Shown: positions 1 through 8,599 of the stretch, piece by piece
Layout of the letters: the number at the start of each line of letters is the position of its first letter
Position numbering within the stretch: the stretch's first letter is position 1
Source of the DNA: Williamsia phyllosphaerae
Lineage (GTDB): Bacteria > Actinomycetota > Actinomycetes > Mycobacteriales > Mycobacteriaceae
Length of the DNA stretch: 64,000 bases
Reading direction: 5' to 3'
NCBI RefSeq assembly: GCF_014635305.1
Contig: NZ_BMCS01000001.1
Location: 1,488,001 to 1,552,000 of the forward strand
The notes under the pieces: generated by a model
Databases searched by the model: none
What the model was told of the DNA's origin: nothing
What the model saw: the letters and a program-made list of their open reading frames with translations, nothing else
Translations under genes and position numbers: made by a program

Positions 1-741
1 TCGGAGCATCACACTCGGCCCGTACGCGTACACCGATGCGTCCACTGCTCCGGTTCGCGGGTCGCCGTCCGCGGTATGTGTGGAGACGGCGGTCGGCACC
101 CATCCTGGGACGGAGCGCGGGAGCTCCATCAACCGCTCCTGCTTTGCCTCGTTATTCCGTCGCCACCGAACGTTTTCGTTCTCGTACTCGATGGTCTGCC
201 CCGTCCATCGGAACAGCTCGTCGGAGAACACCTCATCCATTTCGTGCCAGAGCATCTCGACGACGTCGTTCTCGGTCTGCCAGGCAATCGCAAGTCCGGT
301 CTCGGCATCGATGACGAAGGTTTGCTCAGAACTCCTGATCGGGGATGTGGCAAAGACGACCTGCCATCCTCGCCTGCCGTGCACAGTTCGTTCTTCGATG
401 CTGGTGGGTTCGCCGACCGAGGGTGGATCGTACTGACCGGGTACCGGCCAGTTCAGGTGTGCGGCGACGAGAGCCCTACCGTCGCCTCCTGGACCGACGA
501 CATCGCCGCCACCGTCCTGGGTCATGTCGGTGTGCACCATCGCATCCGACGTCCGGCTGTACCGGTCGGAGGGGGTGACGATCAGAGTCGTCTGTCCCGC
601 CACGGCGGTCTGCCACCGTCCGGGGGGATCGAACCAGATCTCCTCGGGTTCCTCGAGCCCAAGGCGGCGAACAGCACCGTGGACCGTCCGCCCGATCGTG
701 CCGTAGTTCAGCGCACGGATCTGCCGCCATGTGGGGATCAC
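1..741 (-). CDS. Hypothetical protein, 3' end outside the window
   Basis: The minus strand is open from position 741 to the left edge, so only the N-terminal 247 codons are visible and no stop is reached. The translation is amino-acid balanced and rich in Trp, Glu and Asp (for example LNYGTIGRTV, IWFDPPGRWQ, ENDVVEMLWHEMDEVF). The opposite-strand reading of the same DNA is Arg/Pro-rich and looks non-coding. I chose GTG at 741. An in-frame ATG at 807 would add 22 residues, and no strong ribosome binding site decides between them. There is no signal peptide or membrane segment in the visible part. I do not recognise the family. It is divergent from the methyltransferase that starts at 841. Confidence 0.6.
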   Translation of the reverse strand, partial: MIPTWRQIRALNYGTIGRTVHGAVRRLGLEEPEEIWFDPPGRWQTAVAGQTTLIVTPSDRYSRTSDAMVHTDMTQDGGGDVVGPGGDGRALVAAHLNWPVPGQYDPPSVGEPTSIEERTVHGRRGWQVVFATSPIRSSEQTFVIDAETGLAIAWQTENDVVEMLWHEMDEVFSDELFRWTGQTIEYENENVRWRRNNEAKQERLMELPRSVPGWVPTAVSTHTADGDPRTGAVDASVYAYGPSVMLR

Positions 742-840
742 ACCCGAGAGGCTAGCCAACGATTGTCGGCGGGCGCCCGTGTTCGCACGACAGCTGAGCA
801 ACGCCATGGGCGGTGTTCTCGTACGCGCTAGTGTGACGTC

Positions 841-1623
841 ATGTCGTCTCCGATGGAGTGGTCGCGTGGTCGGTACGAGGCGGTTGCGGAACGTATCGCC
901 GCGATCGCAGACGAGGTGGTGTCCCGCCTCGACGACGTGAGTCCGCTCGACGGTGCCGACGTCGTCGACCTCGCGTGCGGCACCGGGAGTGCGGCGCTCG
1001 CCGCGCACGAACGCGGCGCGCACGTGACCGGCGTCGACCTGACCGGCGACCTCGTCGCCATCGCCGAGGACAAGGCGCGTGCCGCCGGTGCCGACATCGC
1101 GTGGATCACCGCGGACGCCTCCGACACCGGCCTGGACGCCGACTCGTTCGACGGCGCCGTGTCGAACATGGGGATCATCTTCGTCGACCCCGACCGGCAG
1201 CTCGCCGAACTGGCCCGGCTGCTGCGACCTGGCGGCGTCCTCGGCTTCTCGGCGTGGGTGCGCGCCACGCACAACCCGTTCTACGACCCGATCGTGTCGG
1301 TCCTCGGTCGTCCCGCGCAGACCGGGCCGTCACCGGACCAGTGGGGCGAGCACGACACGATCCACGCCCGGCTCGCCGATGACTTCCAGGACGTCGATGT
1401 CGTGACCCGCACCCACACATGGGAATTCGAGTCGTTGGAGTCCGCCCTGACGTTCATCTCCGACGAGTCCCCCATGCACGTCAACGTGCTGCACCGGATC
1501 AGCGAGATGCAGCACGATCGGTTGATGTCGGCGTTCGAGGTCGCGTTGACGCGGCACGTCGCCGCCGACGGTCGGGTTGCGTTCGATTCGCCCTACGTGA
1601 TCGTGACCGCCCGACGTCAATGA
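841..1623 (+). CDS. Class I SAM-dependent methyltransferase
   Basis: Predicted soluble small-molecule methyltransferase of 260 residues with the Rossmann-like class I fold. Motif I is VVDLACGTGS at residues 41-50, the acidic residue expected to bind the ribose of S-adenosylmethionine is D66 (GVDLTG), and the post-III motif LLRPGGVL is at 126-133. This resembles the UbiE/BioC-like Methyltransf_11 group. The substrate cannot be read from sequence. The gene ends just before an osmoprotectant transporter operon but is not obviously part of it. The ATG at 841 gives the usual family length. Confidence 0.85.
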   Translation: MSSPMEWSRGRYEAVAERIAAIADEVVSRLDDVSPLDGADVVDLACGTGSAALAAHERGAHVTGVDLTGDLVAIAEDKARAAGADIAWITADASDTGLDADSFDGAVSNMGIIFVDPDRQLAELARLLRPGGVLGFSAWVRATHNPFYDPIVSVLGRPAQTGPSPDQWGEHDTIHARLADDFQDVDVVTRTHTWEFESLESALTFISDESPMHVNVLHRISEMQHDRLMSAFEVALTRHVAADGRVAFDSPYVIVTARRQ

Positions 1624-1682
1624 CGCCTGATCCCGCGCGCGGGCTGGTGCAGTCGTGTTTCATGGGTGGGGTGGGGATCTCT

Positions 1683-2657
1683 GTGAACCGACCGCATCCA
1701 CGCCACGCGGTCATGGTGGTGGTGCTGGTTCTCGTCGCGGCCATGGCCACCGCCTGCTTCGATCCGCTCAACCGCCCCGGGTCCCGCGATTCCGATCCGA
1801 ACCACATCAGTGTGGGCTCCGGTGGGGTGCTCGAGGCCCAGATCATCGGCCAGATCTACATCGATGCACTCGAGGCCAACGGCTTCGTGGTGACCGATCA
1901 GCTCAACTCCGGGACACGCGAGCGCTACATCCCGGCGCTGCGGGCCGGCGACATCGACCTCGTCCCCGACTTCGCGGGCAACCTGCTGCAGTACCTGGCC
2001 GCGAACACCCCGACGATCAGTGCGCAACGCGCCGAACAACTCTCCTCGGTCACCAGCCTCCCCGACATCACGAAGGCCTTCCCCGAGGTGCTCGGTGACG
2101 ACCTGGCGGTGCTGACCCCCGCGCCCGGGTCGGACGCCGACAGCGTGACCGTGACGTCGGAGACGGCGAAGCGCTACGGCCTGAAGTCGATCGCCGACCT
2201 GGCGGAACTCTCGAAGAGGCAGACCGTGAGCTTCATGGCCAACAGCGAGTTCGCGACGCGCTCGGTCGGTGTTCCCGGGCTCGAGAAGAACTACGGCCTG
2301 CGAGTGGATTTCAAGCCCAACAACGACAGCGGCGGGCAGGCCACGATCAACGAGCTGACCAGCGGACGGGTGACCGCGGCCGACATCTACACCACCACCC
2401 CGGCCATCAAGACCGAGAACCTGGTGGTCCTCGAGGACCCGAAGAACAACTTCCCGGCCAACAACATCGTGCCGCTCATCGCGAAATCCAAGGCGACGCC
2501 GAAGGTGTCGAAGGTGATCGACGCCGTCTCGTCGAAGTTGACGGTGGAGGAGCTGCGCGATCTCAACTACGCGGTGTCCGGCCCCCGCAAACTCGAGGTG
2601 GAGCAGGCCGCCTCGGAGTGGGTTGCCAAAGAGAACCTCGACAGGTCGTTCGCCTGA
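1683..2657 (+). CDS. Osmoprotectant ABC transporter, substrate-binding lipoprotein
   Basis: Extracytoplasmic binding protein of the QAT/OpuAC family (glycine betaine, choline or proline betaine type), 324 residues. A type II signal peptide occupies residues 1-24 (VMVVVLVLVAAMATAC) with the lipidated Cys at 25. The mature part starts with the family's SVGSGGVLEAQIIGQIY segment and has GDIDLVPDFAGNLLQYL, typical of these periplasmic folds. I chose GTG at 1683 because a G-rich Shine-Dalgarno-like stretch ends about six bases before it and the signal peptide then begins correctly. ATG codons at 1620 and 1662 are in frame but put an odd leader before the signal sequence. It is the first gene of a four-gene transporter operon. 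Confidence 0.9.
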   Translation: MNRPHPRHAVMVVVLVLVAAMATACFDPLNRPGSRDSDPNHISVGSGGVLEAQIIGQIYIDALEANGFVVTDQLNSGTRERYIPALRAGDIDLVPDFAGNLLQYLAANTPTISAQRAEQLSSVTSLPDITKAFPEVLGDDLAVLTPAPGSDADSVTVTSETAKRYGLKSIADLAELSKRQTVSFMANSEFATRSVGVPGLEKNYGLRVDFKPNNDSGGQATINELTSGRVTAADIYTTTPAIKTENLVVLEDPKNNFPANNIVPLIAKSKATPKVSKVIDAVSSKLTVEELRDLNYAVSGPRKLEVEQAASEWVAKENLDRSFA

Positions 2658-2688
2658 CGTCGGCCCGGCGCCGTCGGAGAAGACAAGG

Positions 2689-3795
2689 ATGTCCATGATC
2701 ACGTTCGACTCGGTGACGAAGACCTACCCGGACGGCACCACTGCCGTCGACACCCTCGACCTCACCATCGAAGAGGGGTCGTTCACCGCGTTCGTCGGAC
2801 CCTCGGGATGTGGCAAGACGACGTCGATGCGCATGATCAACCGGATGATCGATCCCACCAGCGGCACGGTCAGCGTCGACGGGAACGACGTGTCCACGGT
2901 GAACCCGGTGACGCTGCGTCGCGGCATCGGATACGTGATCCAGAGCGCCGGTCTGATGCCGCACCAGCGAATAGTCGACAACGTCGCGACCGTGCCGGTG
3001 CTGCAGGGTGTCTCACGCAAGCAGGCCCGCAACGACGCCATCAGGCTCCTCGAGCGGGTGGGACTCGACCCGAGCCTGGCCAATCGCTTCCCTGCGCAGC
3101 TGTCCGGCGGGCAGCAGCAGCGGGTGGGGGTCGCGCGGGCCCTGGCCGCCGACCCGGCGATCCTGCTGATGGACGAGCCTTTCAGCGCGGTCGACCCGGT
3201 GGTCCGCGAGGATCTGCAGAACGAGATGCTGCGTCTGCAGGGCGAATTGCGCAAGACCATCGTGTTCGTCACCCACGACATCGACGAGGCGGTCAAGCTC
3301 GCCGACCGGATCGCGATCTTCGGATCCGGTGGACGACTGCACCAGTACGACACGCCTGAGCGTCTGTTGGCGGCTCCCGCGGACGACTTCGTCTCCGGTT
3401 TCGTCGGCCGTGACCGCGGATACCGGTTGCTGCAGTTCAGTTCCGGCAGCGACGTCGCTCTCGAGCCGTTGGCGCCGATCACCGAGTCGGGGATCGACGC
3501 ACTCGATCTCGGCCCCGACGAATGGCGCCTGGTCCTGGTCGACGGACGGCCGTTCGGATGGGTCGACGCCGACGGGGTCCGCGCGCACGCCGGCGGTGCC
3601 GGGGTCTACGACAGTTGTTCGGCGGGTGGGTCGTTGTTCGTCGAGGGCGGCACCCTGCGCCAGGCGCTCGACGCCGCGCTGTCGTCGCCGTCGGGTCTGG
3701 GTGTGGTCGTCGATTCCGGCGGCACGGTCACCGGCGGCGTCCGCGCGGCCGATGTCCTCGGGGTCATCGAGCGGGAACGGAAGTCGGTGCGATGA
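2689..3795 (+). CDS. Osmoprotectant ABC transporter, ATP-binding protein
   Basis: Cytoplasmic ATPase of the QAT (ProV/OpuCA) family, 368 residues. Walker A is GPSGCGKT (37-44), the signature is LSGGQ (138-142), Walker B is ILLMDEP (158-164), and a switch-His segment FVTHDIDEA follows. Residues after about 240 form the C-terminal regulatory extension that often carries CBS-like repeats. Here that part is short and divergent, so ionic-strength sensing by CBS domains is not certain. ATG 2689 is preceded by GGAGA eight bases upstream. The second ATG at 2695 is too far from it. The stop overlaps the start of the next gene (ATGA), indicating translational coupling. Confidence 0.92.
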   Translation: MSMITFDSVTKTYPDGTTAVDTLDLTIEEGSFTAFVGPSGCGKTTSMRMINRMIDPTSGTVSVDGNDVSTVNPVTLRRGIGYVIQSAGLMPHQRIVDNVATVPVLQGVSRKQARNDAIRLLERVGLDPSLANRFPAQLSGGQQQRVGVARALAADPAILLMDEPFSAVDPVVREDLQNEMLRLQGELRKTIVFVTHDIDEAVKLADRIAIFGSGGRLHQYDTPERLLAAPADDFVSGFVGRDRGYRLLQFSSGSDVALEPLAPITESGIDALDLGPDEWRLVLVDGRPFGWVDADGVRAHAGGAGVYDSCSAGGSLFVEGGTLRQALDAALSSPSGLGVVVDSGGTVTGGVRAADVLGVIERERKSVR

Positions 3796-4511
3796 CCTAC
3801 CTGTTCACGCACTTCGACAAGGTCTGGAGCCTGCTGCTCGAGCACCTCAAGCTCTCGCTCATCCCGATCGTCGTGGCCCTGGTCATCGCGATCCCGCTCG
3901 GGCTCGCGGTGCACCGGTCGTCGGTGGCCCGCCGGATCGCGGTCATCGTCGGATCGGTGGTGTTCACCGTCCCGTCGATCGCGCTGTTCATCGTCCTGCC
4001 GTCACTGATCAACACCCGCATCCTCTCCGACGTCAACGTGATCGTGGCGTTGGCGCTGTATGCGACCGCGTTGCTGGTCCGTTCGATTCCCGAGGCGCTC
4101 GACGCGGTCCCGGTCGCCTCCCTCGACGCCGCCGAGGCCGTCGGGTACAAACCGTGGGAACGTGTCGTCAAAGTGCAGCTGCCACTCGCGATCCCGGTCC
4201 TCATCGCGTCGATCCGGGTCGTGTCCGTCACGAACATCTCGATGGTGTCGGTCGGGTCGGTGATCGGATTCGGCGGACTGGGCAAGCTCTTCACCGAGGG
4301 ATACAGCCGTAACTACACCGGGGAGATCATCGCGGGCATCATCGCCACAGTCGTCCTCGCGCTGGTCATCGACGTGATCCTGGTGGCACTCGGACGTGTG
4401 CTGACCCCGTGGACGCGGGCGTCGCGTCCGACCCGACGATTGCGTCGCCGCGCGGTCCCGGCGACGACGCCGCAGACCACCGGAATGGCCGCCGAGGGGG
4501 CCACGGCATGA
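3792..4511 (+). CDS. Osmoprotectant ABC transporter, permease 1
   Basis: Inner-membrane permease of the binding-protein-dependent transport family, 239 residues with about five to six hydrophobic spans. The EAA-like loop that contacts the ATPase reads EALDAVPVASLDAAEAVGYKP. The family-typical SVGSVIGFGGLGKLF follows it. The C-terminal 35 residues are Arg/Ala-rich and cytoplasmic. The start overlaps the ATPase stop by four bases and the stop overlaps the next permease start by four bases, so the three are very likely made in fixed ratio. Confidence 0.92.
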   Translation: MTYLFTHFDKVWSLLLEHLKLSLIPIVVALVIAIPLGLAVHRSSVARRIAVIVGSVVFTVPSIALFIVLPSLINTRILSDVNVIVALALYATALLVRSIPEALDAVPVASLDAAEAVGYKPWERVVKVQLPLAIPVLIASIRVVSVTNISMVSVGSVIGFGGLGKLFTEGYSRNYTGEIIAGIIATVVLALVIDVILVALGRVLTPWTRASRPTRRLRRRAVPATTPQTTGMAAEGATA

Positions 4512-5209
4512 GCGGGATCCTCTCCGACACCGTCTCCTACCTGACGACGGGCTCGAACTGGTCGGGCACCGCCGACGTCGACGGACTCGGTCTGCTGATC
4601 GGCCAGCACCTGGAGTACACCGTGATCGCGGTGGCCGTCGCCGCCGTCGTCGCGGTCCCGCTCGGTCTCCTGGTGGGCCACACCGGCAAGGGCGAGGTGG
4701 TGGTGGTCGGGCTGGTCAACGTACTGCGTTCGCTGCCCACACTCGGACTCCTGCTGCTGTTCATCCTGTGGATGGGCCTGGGCCTGACCCCGACGATGTT
4801 CGCGCTGATCCTGCTGGGCATCCCGCCGATGTTGGCCGGCGCCTACTCGGGCGTCGCCAACGTCGACCGGGTCGTGGTCGACGCATCGCGTGCGATGGGG
4901 CACAGCGAACTGCAGATATTGCTGCGGGTGGAACTGCCCAACGCACTCCCGCTGATCCTCGGCGGCCTCCGCAACGCGACCCTGCAGATCGTCGCCACCG
5001 CCGCGATCGCCGCATATGCCGGACTCGGTGGGCTCGGACGCCCGATCTTCGACGGCCTCGCCACCTACGACTACCCGCCGATGATCGCGGGGTCGCTGCT
5101 GGTCACGATTCTCGCCCTCGTCCTGGATTCGCTGCTCGCCGGGCTGGTGTGGTTGTCGATGCCGGGAACAGGGCGTCTGCGGCCCGCGCCCACACTGGTC
5201 CGCGGGTGA
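4508..5209 (+). CDS. Osmoprotectant ABC transporter, permease 2
   Basis: Second inner-membrane permease of the QAT transporter, 233 residues with several transmembrane helices. The coupling loop is VDRVVVDASRAMGHSELQ and the conserved end of the domain is IAAYAGLGGLGRPIF. It forms a heterodimer-type pore with the preceding permease, judging from gene order (binding protein, ATPase, permease, permease). Last gene of the operon. A gap of about 60 bases follows before the next start. Confidence 0.92.
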   Translation: MSGILSDTVSYLTTGSNWSGTADVDGLGLLIGQHLEYTVIAVAVAAVVAVPLGLLVGHTGKGEVVVVGLVNVLRSLPTLGLLLLFILWMGLGLTPTMFALILLGIPPMLAGAYSGVANVDRVVVDASRAMGHSELQILLRVELPNALPLILGGLRNATLQIVATAAIAAYAGLGGLGRPIFDGLATYDYPPMIAGSLLVTILALVLDSLLAGLVWLSMPGTGRLRPAPTLVRG

Positions 5210-5267
5210 TCCGACGGGTTCTGCGGACGGTTGGTCGATATGTCCGACAGTCGCCTACCGTAGGGGC

Positions 5268-5879
5268 GTGAGCTCTTCTCAGGATCCCCAGCCCCGTGGT
5301 TCCGTCCCGGCCGACGATTTCAAGTCCGTCCTCACCTGGCGGGGGGCGAACAAGACGCGCCTCGAGCAGGCTCGTGTGCAGGTGTCCGGTAACCGGATCA
5401 AGGCGTACGGGCAGATCATCGGCGCCGCGACCGACGAGCACGAGGCGTTCAGCGCCACCTACGACCTGCTCACCAACGACGCAGGCATCACCCGTCGGCT
5501 CGCGGTCCACCTGATCCGGGCGAGCGGCGAGACGCAGATCTCGATCACCCGTGACGGCGAGAACACCTGGCTGGTGCAGACCCCACAGGGCATGGAGCGC
5601 GGCGCCTTCGGTGGGGCCGAGGATGTCGACCTCGCGCTCAGCCCCCTGTTCAACGCACTGCCCATCCGCAGGCACAACCTGCACCGCGAACCCGGCGAGG
5701 TCGAGGTGCCGGTCGTCTACCTCTATCTCCCCGAGGCGACCGTGACCGCCGCGACGGTGCACTACACCGCCACCGCGGACGCCATCACCGTCGTGTCGCC
5801 GGTGTCCGACGGCGCCACCATCACCGTCGACCCGACCGGATTCGTGCAGGACTACTCGGGGCTCGCCGACCGCGTCTGA
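5268..5879 (+). CDS. Glycolipid-binding-like protein (DUF1089 type)
   Basis: 203-residue protein that I match by overall pattern to the putative glycolipid-binding family (spuriously-named lipoprotein-like fold, Glycolipid_bind). Supporting segments are LTWRGANKTRLEQARV near the N-terminus, FSATYDLLTNDAGITRRL in the middle and VVYLYLPEATVTAATVHYT near the end. No signal peptide or membrane span, so cytosolic. GTG at 5268 is the start. The 3' end overlaps the convergent tyrA gene by 28 bases. Function within the cell is unproven. Confidence 0.65.
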   Translation: MSSSQDPQPRGSVPADDFKSVLTWRGANKTRLEQARVQVSGNRIKAYGQIIGAATDEHEAFSATYDLLTNDAGITRRLAVHLIRASGETQISITRDGENTWLVQTPQGMERGAFGGAEDVDLALSPLFNALPIRRHNLHREPGEVEVPVVYLYLPEATVTAATVHYTATADAITVVSPVSDGATITVDPTGFVQDYSGLADRV

Positions 5880-6826
5880 GCGCCCCGCCACACCCGACCG
5901 AGATGCGCCTGATGGCGCAGATCGCCGGTCCATCCCGGAGCACCGATCTCGACGTCGACGATCGGGTCGGGCTCGTCGCCCGCCATCTCCTCGTAGCGCA
6001 GCCGCGCCCGGTGACCGTTGTCGGCGACCACCTGGACCGAACCGCGGTCGCGCAGCTCGTCGCGAGCTCGGGTGAGTCGATCGATGGTCTCGCTCAGCGT
6101 GATCAGCAACGCCGGCGCATTGGCCTCGAGCATCGCCCGCTGCAGCGGTACCGCGGTGCCCGCCACCCGGGTCCCGTCGCGGAAACTGCCCGCGGCCAGG
6201 CGCAGCGCGAGGGCGCCCTCGCCCCCGCCGACGGCCGCGGTCACCGCCGCGGTGAGGTGCGGCAGGTGCGAGATCGCGGCAACCGCCCTGTCGTGGTCGT
6301 CGGTCGCGACCGGGACGACCACCGCGCCGACATCTCCGGCCAGAGCCGAGACCGACTGCCACACCTCCGGGTCGACGCCGTCGTCGGTCCCCACCACCCA
6401 GGTGGCCCCCGTGAACAGCGCCGGGTCGGTGGCCGCCCACCCCGACTCCGCCGTGCCGGCCATCGGATGGCCGCCGACGTACCGGTCGGACAGTCCGTGT
6501 TCTGCGACAGCCTGTGCGACAACCGCTTTGACGCTGATCACATCGGTCAGCGCACAGTTCGGCGCGTGCCGGGCGATCGCGCCGAGGATCGGGTCGAGCG
6601 CGGTGACCGGTGTCGCGATGACGATCAACGCGTCCTGGGTCGCCGCGCGGGTGAGGACCACGTCGAGATCGGCGTCGGCGTCGTATCCGGCGTCGCGCGC
6701 CTCGTCGACGGTCGCGGGCGATCGGTTGTAGCCGAACCCGACGCGGCCGGCCGCAGTGGCCGCGCGCAGTAGCGACCCCCCGATCAGACCGAGTCCGAGT
6801 ACGCAGATGCTGTCGTTGGCAGACAT
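5852..6826 (-). CDS. tyrA: Prephenate dehydrogenase
   Basis: Catalyses NAD(P)-dependent oxidative decarboxylation of prephenate to 4-hydroxyphenylpyruvate in tyrosine synthesis (or the arogenate equivalent). 324 residues. The dinucleotide-binding motif GLGLIGGS lies at residues 10-17, and the catalytic-domain signature GGHPMAGTAESGW is present in the middle, followed by the all-helical dimerisation domain (HLPHLTAAVTAAV). There is no fused chorismate mutase and no ACT domain, as usual in actinobacteria. It is divergent from the TadA partner gene across about 135 bases, an arrangement common in Mycobacteriales. Confidence 0.92.
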   Translation of the reverse strand: MSANDSICVLGLGLIGGSLLRAATAAGRVGFGYNRSPATVDEARDAGYDADADLDVVLTRAATQDALIVIATPVTALDPILGAIARHAPNCALTDVISVKAVVAQAVAEHGLSDRYVGGHPMAGTAESGWAATDPALFTGATWVVGTDDGVDPEVWQSVSALAGDVGAVVVPVATDDHDRAVAAISHLPHLTAAVTAAVGGGEGALALRLAAGSFRDGTRVAGTAVPLQRAMLEANAPALLITLSETIDRLTRARDELRDRGSVQVVADNGHRARLRYEEMAGDEPDPIVDVEIGAPGWTGDLRHQAHLGRVWRGAQTRSASPE

Positions 6827-6961
6827 GGCTCCTACAGTGGCACATCGGTGCCGTCGGCCGAACGCGACGGCTCACGCAGGCCCAGCTCACAGGCAGTTTT
6901 CGGCCCGGGATGAGGCGCTGATGACTTGGGATAACTCCGGCGGTGCGACTACGGTACGGAC

Positions 6962-7471
6962 ATGGCTGCTGCGAGTTCCGACGAGCTGGATGGTTTTGCC
7001 GTTGCTGTGGTCCGTGAAGAGGGTAAGTGGACCGTCACGGCGATGGACAACAAGTCCCTCTCGAGTCTCTCCGACGCCGAGAACCTCCTGCGGGAGATGC
7101 GCAGCGCCGGAGCGGTGTTCGGCCTCCTCGACATCGACGACGAGTTCTTCGTCGTGATCCGTCCCGCCCCGTCGGGGTCGCGTCTGCTGCTGTCGGATGC
7201 GACCGCGAGCATCGACTACGACATCGCCGCCGACGTCCTCGACGCCATGCACATCGACGTCCCCGACATCGACTCCGATGACCTCGACGACGTCGAGCCG
7301 TGGGAGGAGGGTGACCTCGGTCTGCTGGCCGATCTCGGGTTGCCCGAACCGGTGATGAGCGTGATCGTCGGCGACACCGACCTCTACGCCGACGAGCAGA
7401 TCGGCATGATCGCCGCGCGTCTGGGTTTCGCCGACGAACTGTCGCGCGTGCTGGACTCCCTCGGGCACTGA
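6962..7471 (+). CDS. tRNA adenosine deaminase-associated protein
   Basis: 169-residue acidic protein of the actinobacterial family always found next to tadA. Visible features are a compact N-terminal alpha/beta part (GFAVAVVREEGKWTV) and an Asp/Glu-rich central stretch (residues 97-117). The family has no established biochemical activity. Adjacency suggests it acts with, or is co-expressed with, TadA. tadA starts 19 bases after its stop, so the two are probably one transcript. Confidence 0.85.
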   Translation: MAAASSDELDGFAVAVVREEGKWTVTAMDNKSLSSLSDAENLLREMRSAGAVFGLLDIDDEFFVVIRPAPSGSRLLLSDATASIDYDIAADVLDAMHIDVPDIDSDDLDDVEPWEEGDLGLLADLGLPEPVMSVIVGDTDLYADEQIGMIAARLGFADELSRVLDSLGH

Positions 7472-7490
7472 CCGACCGAACCGGTCACCG

Positions 7491-7958
7491 ATGGCGCGCA
7501 CCGATCCCGACCTAATGCTGATGGCTCTCGAGGCGGCGAAACTGTCCGGGCCGCAGGATGTCCCGGTCGGTGCCGTCGTCCTCGATCCGTACGGTGTGGA
7601 ACTCGCTCGTAGCGGCAACACCCGCGAACGCGACGGCGATCCCACCGCACACGCCGAGGTCCTCGCCCTGCGCGCGGCGGCCGCACGCCACGGGGACGGC
7701 TGGCGTCTGGAGGACTGCACCCTCGTGGTGACCCTCGAACCGTGCGTGATGTGCGCCGGCGCGATCACCATGTCGCGGATCGGGCGCCTCGTCTTCGGCG
7801 CCTGGGAACCCAAGACCGGTGCGGTCGGATCCCTGTGGGACGTCGTGCGGGATCGGCGTCTGACCCATCGCCCCGAGGTGATCGGTGGGGTGCGCGAGGA
7901 GCAGTGCGCGGAATTGGTGCGGACGTTCTTCGTCGATCGCCGCACAGATGGAGCCTGA
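7491..7958 (+). CDS. tadA: tRNA-specific adenosine-34 deaminase
   Basis: Deaminates A34 of tRNA-Arg(ACG) to inosine in the cytosol. 155 residues with the cytidine-deaminase fold. The zinc and catalytic motif HAE is at 54-56 and the second zinc motif PCVMC at 84-88, followed by AGAITMSRIGRLVFGA. Complete relative to the family. It follows the associated-protein gene by 19 bases and is expected to share its promoter. Confidence 0.95.
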   Translation: MARTDPDLMLMALEAAKLSGPQDVPVGAVVLDPYGVELARSGNTRERDGDPTAHAEVLALRAAAARHGDGWRLEDCTLVVTLEPCVMCAGAITMSRIGRLVFGAWEPKTGAVGSLWDVVRDRRLTHRPEVIGGVREEQCAELVRTFFVDRRTDGA

Positions 7959-8131
7959 GCAGTCCGATCACGGTGATCACACGGTGGCCGAGTCTGCACA
8001 CGGTGTGGCACGGTTGATGGCGGGTGGCAGTAGTCATCCCGTGCGCCGTGGTGAAAAAGACCGCCGAAGAGCGCTCGAGGAGAACGGCCCGGCGGGATCG
8101 TCGGGCCATTCGGATCCAAGGAGTTGCGCCA

Positions 8132-8341
8132 ATGGGTATCGCAGACGACGCGAAGAACAAGGCAGAAGAGCTCAAGGGACGCGGCAAGGAAGCAGCCGGC
8201 AGCGCCACCGACAACGACGACCTCAAGGCCGAGGGCAAGGGCGACCAGGCGTCGGCCGAGACCAAGCAGAAGCTGACCGACGCCGCCGATGCCGTCAAGG
8301 GCAAGATCGACGACGTCAAGGACAAGCTCACCGGACACTGA
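8132..8341 (+). CDS. CsbD-family stress protein
   Basis: 69-residue, highly charged, Lys/Asp/Glu/Ala-rich helical protein of the CsbD/YjbJ family (begins MGIADDAKNKAEELKGRGK). Such proteins are general-stress induced in many bacteria but their molecular role is unknown. The ATG at 8132 is fixed by an AAGGAG ribosome binding site at 8118-8123. No membrane or signal sequence. It sits alone between tadA and the tRNA gene. Confidence 0.85.
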   Translation: MGIADDAKNKAEELKGRGKEAAGSATDNDDLKAEGKGDQASAETKQKLTDAADAVKGKIDDVKDKLTGH

Positions 8342-8408
8342 TGACTGCTCCGCAGGGCGCTGACCATACGATTTAGGGGTCAACCGGCCCTGCGGTAATG
8401 TCTTCGGC

Positions 8409-8499
8409 GGTGGCGTGTCCGAGCGGCCGAAGGTGCAACACTCGAAATGTTGTGTGCGGTTACCCCGTACCGGGGGTTCGAATCCCCCCGCCACCGCCA
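8409..8499 (+). tRNA. tRNA-Ser (anticodon CGA)
   Basis: Complete class II tRNA. The acceptor stem GGTGGCG (8409-8415) pairs with CGCCACC (8489-8495), followed by G and an encoded CCA. The T stem is GGGGG/CCCCC around TTCGAAT. The anticodon loop CTCGAAA gives anticodon CGA, reading UCG. The long variable arm typical of serine tRNAs is present. Confidence 0.95.
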
Positions 8500-8501
8500 C
8501 A

Positions 8502-8533
8502 ATCCCCCATCTGCTCCCGAGCAGGTGGGGGAT
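8502..8533 (+). terminator. Probable terminator after tRNA-Ser(CGA)
   Basis: Inverted repeat with 15-base arms (ATCCCCCATCTGCTC and GAGCAGGTGGGGGAT, one G-T wobble) separated by two bases, two bases after the tRNA. No U tract follows, as is common for actinobacterial terminators. Confidence 0.65.
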
Positions 8534-8599
8534 GTGTCGTTCACGGGGAAGAACCCCGAGACCGTGGCCAGGCGTGCGGCTGTTTCGTATGGTTGACGG

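Noticed and set aside
76-831. 251-codon plus-strand frame at the left edge
   Set aside because: Arg/Pro/Gly-rich and without family signals; the minus-strand frame in the same place is the better candidate.
7966-7978. Small GATCAC/GTGATC palindrome after tadA
   Set aside because: Short, at the end of a transcript and without nearby promoter-like sequence; not enough to call a regulatory site.
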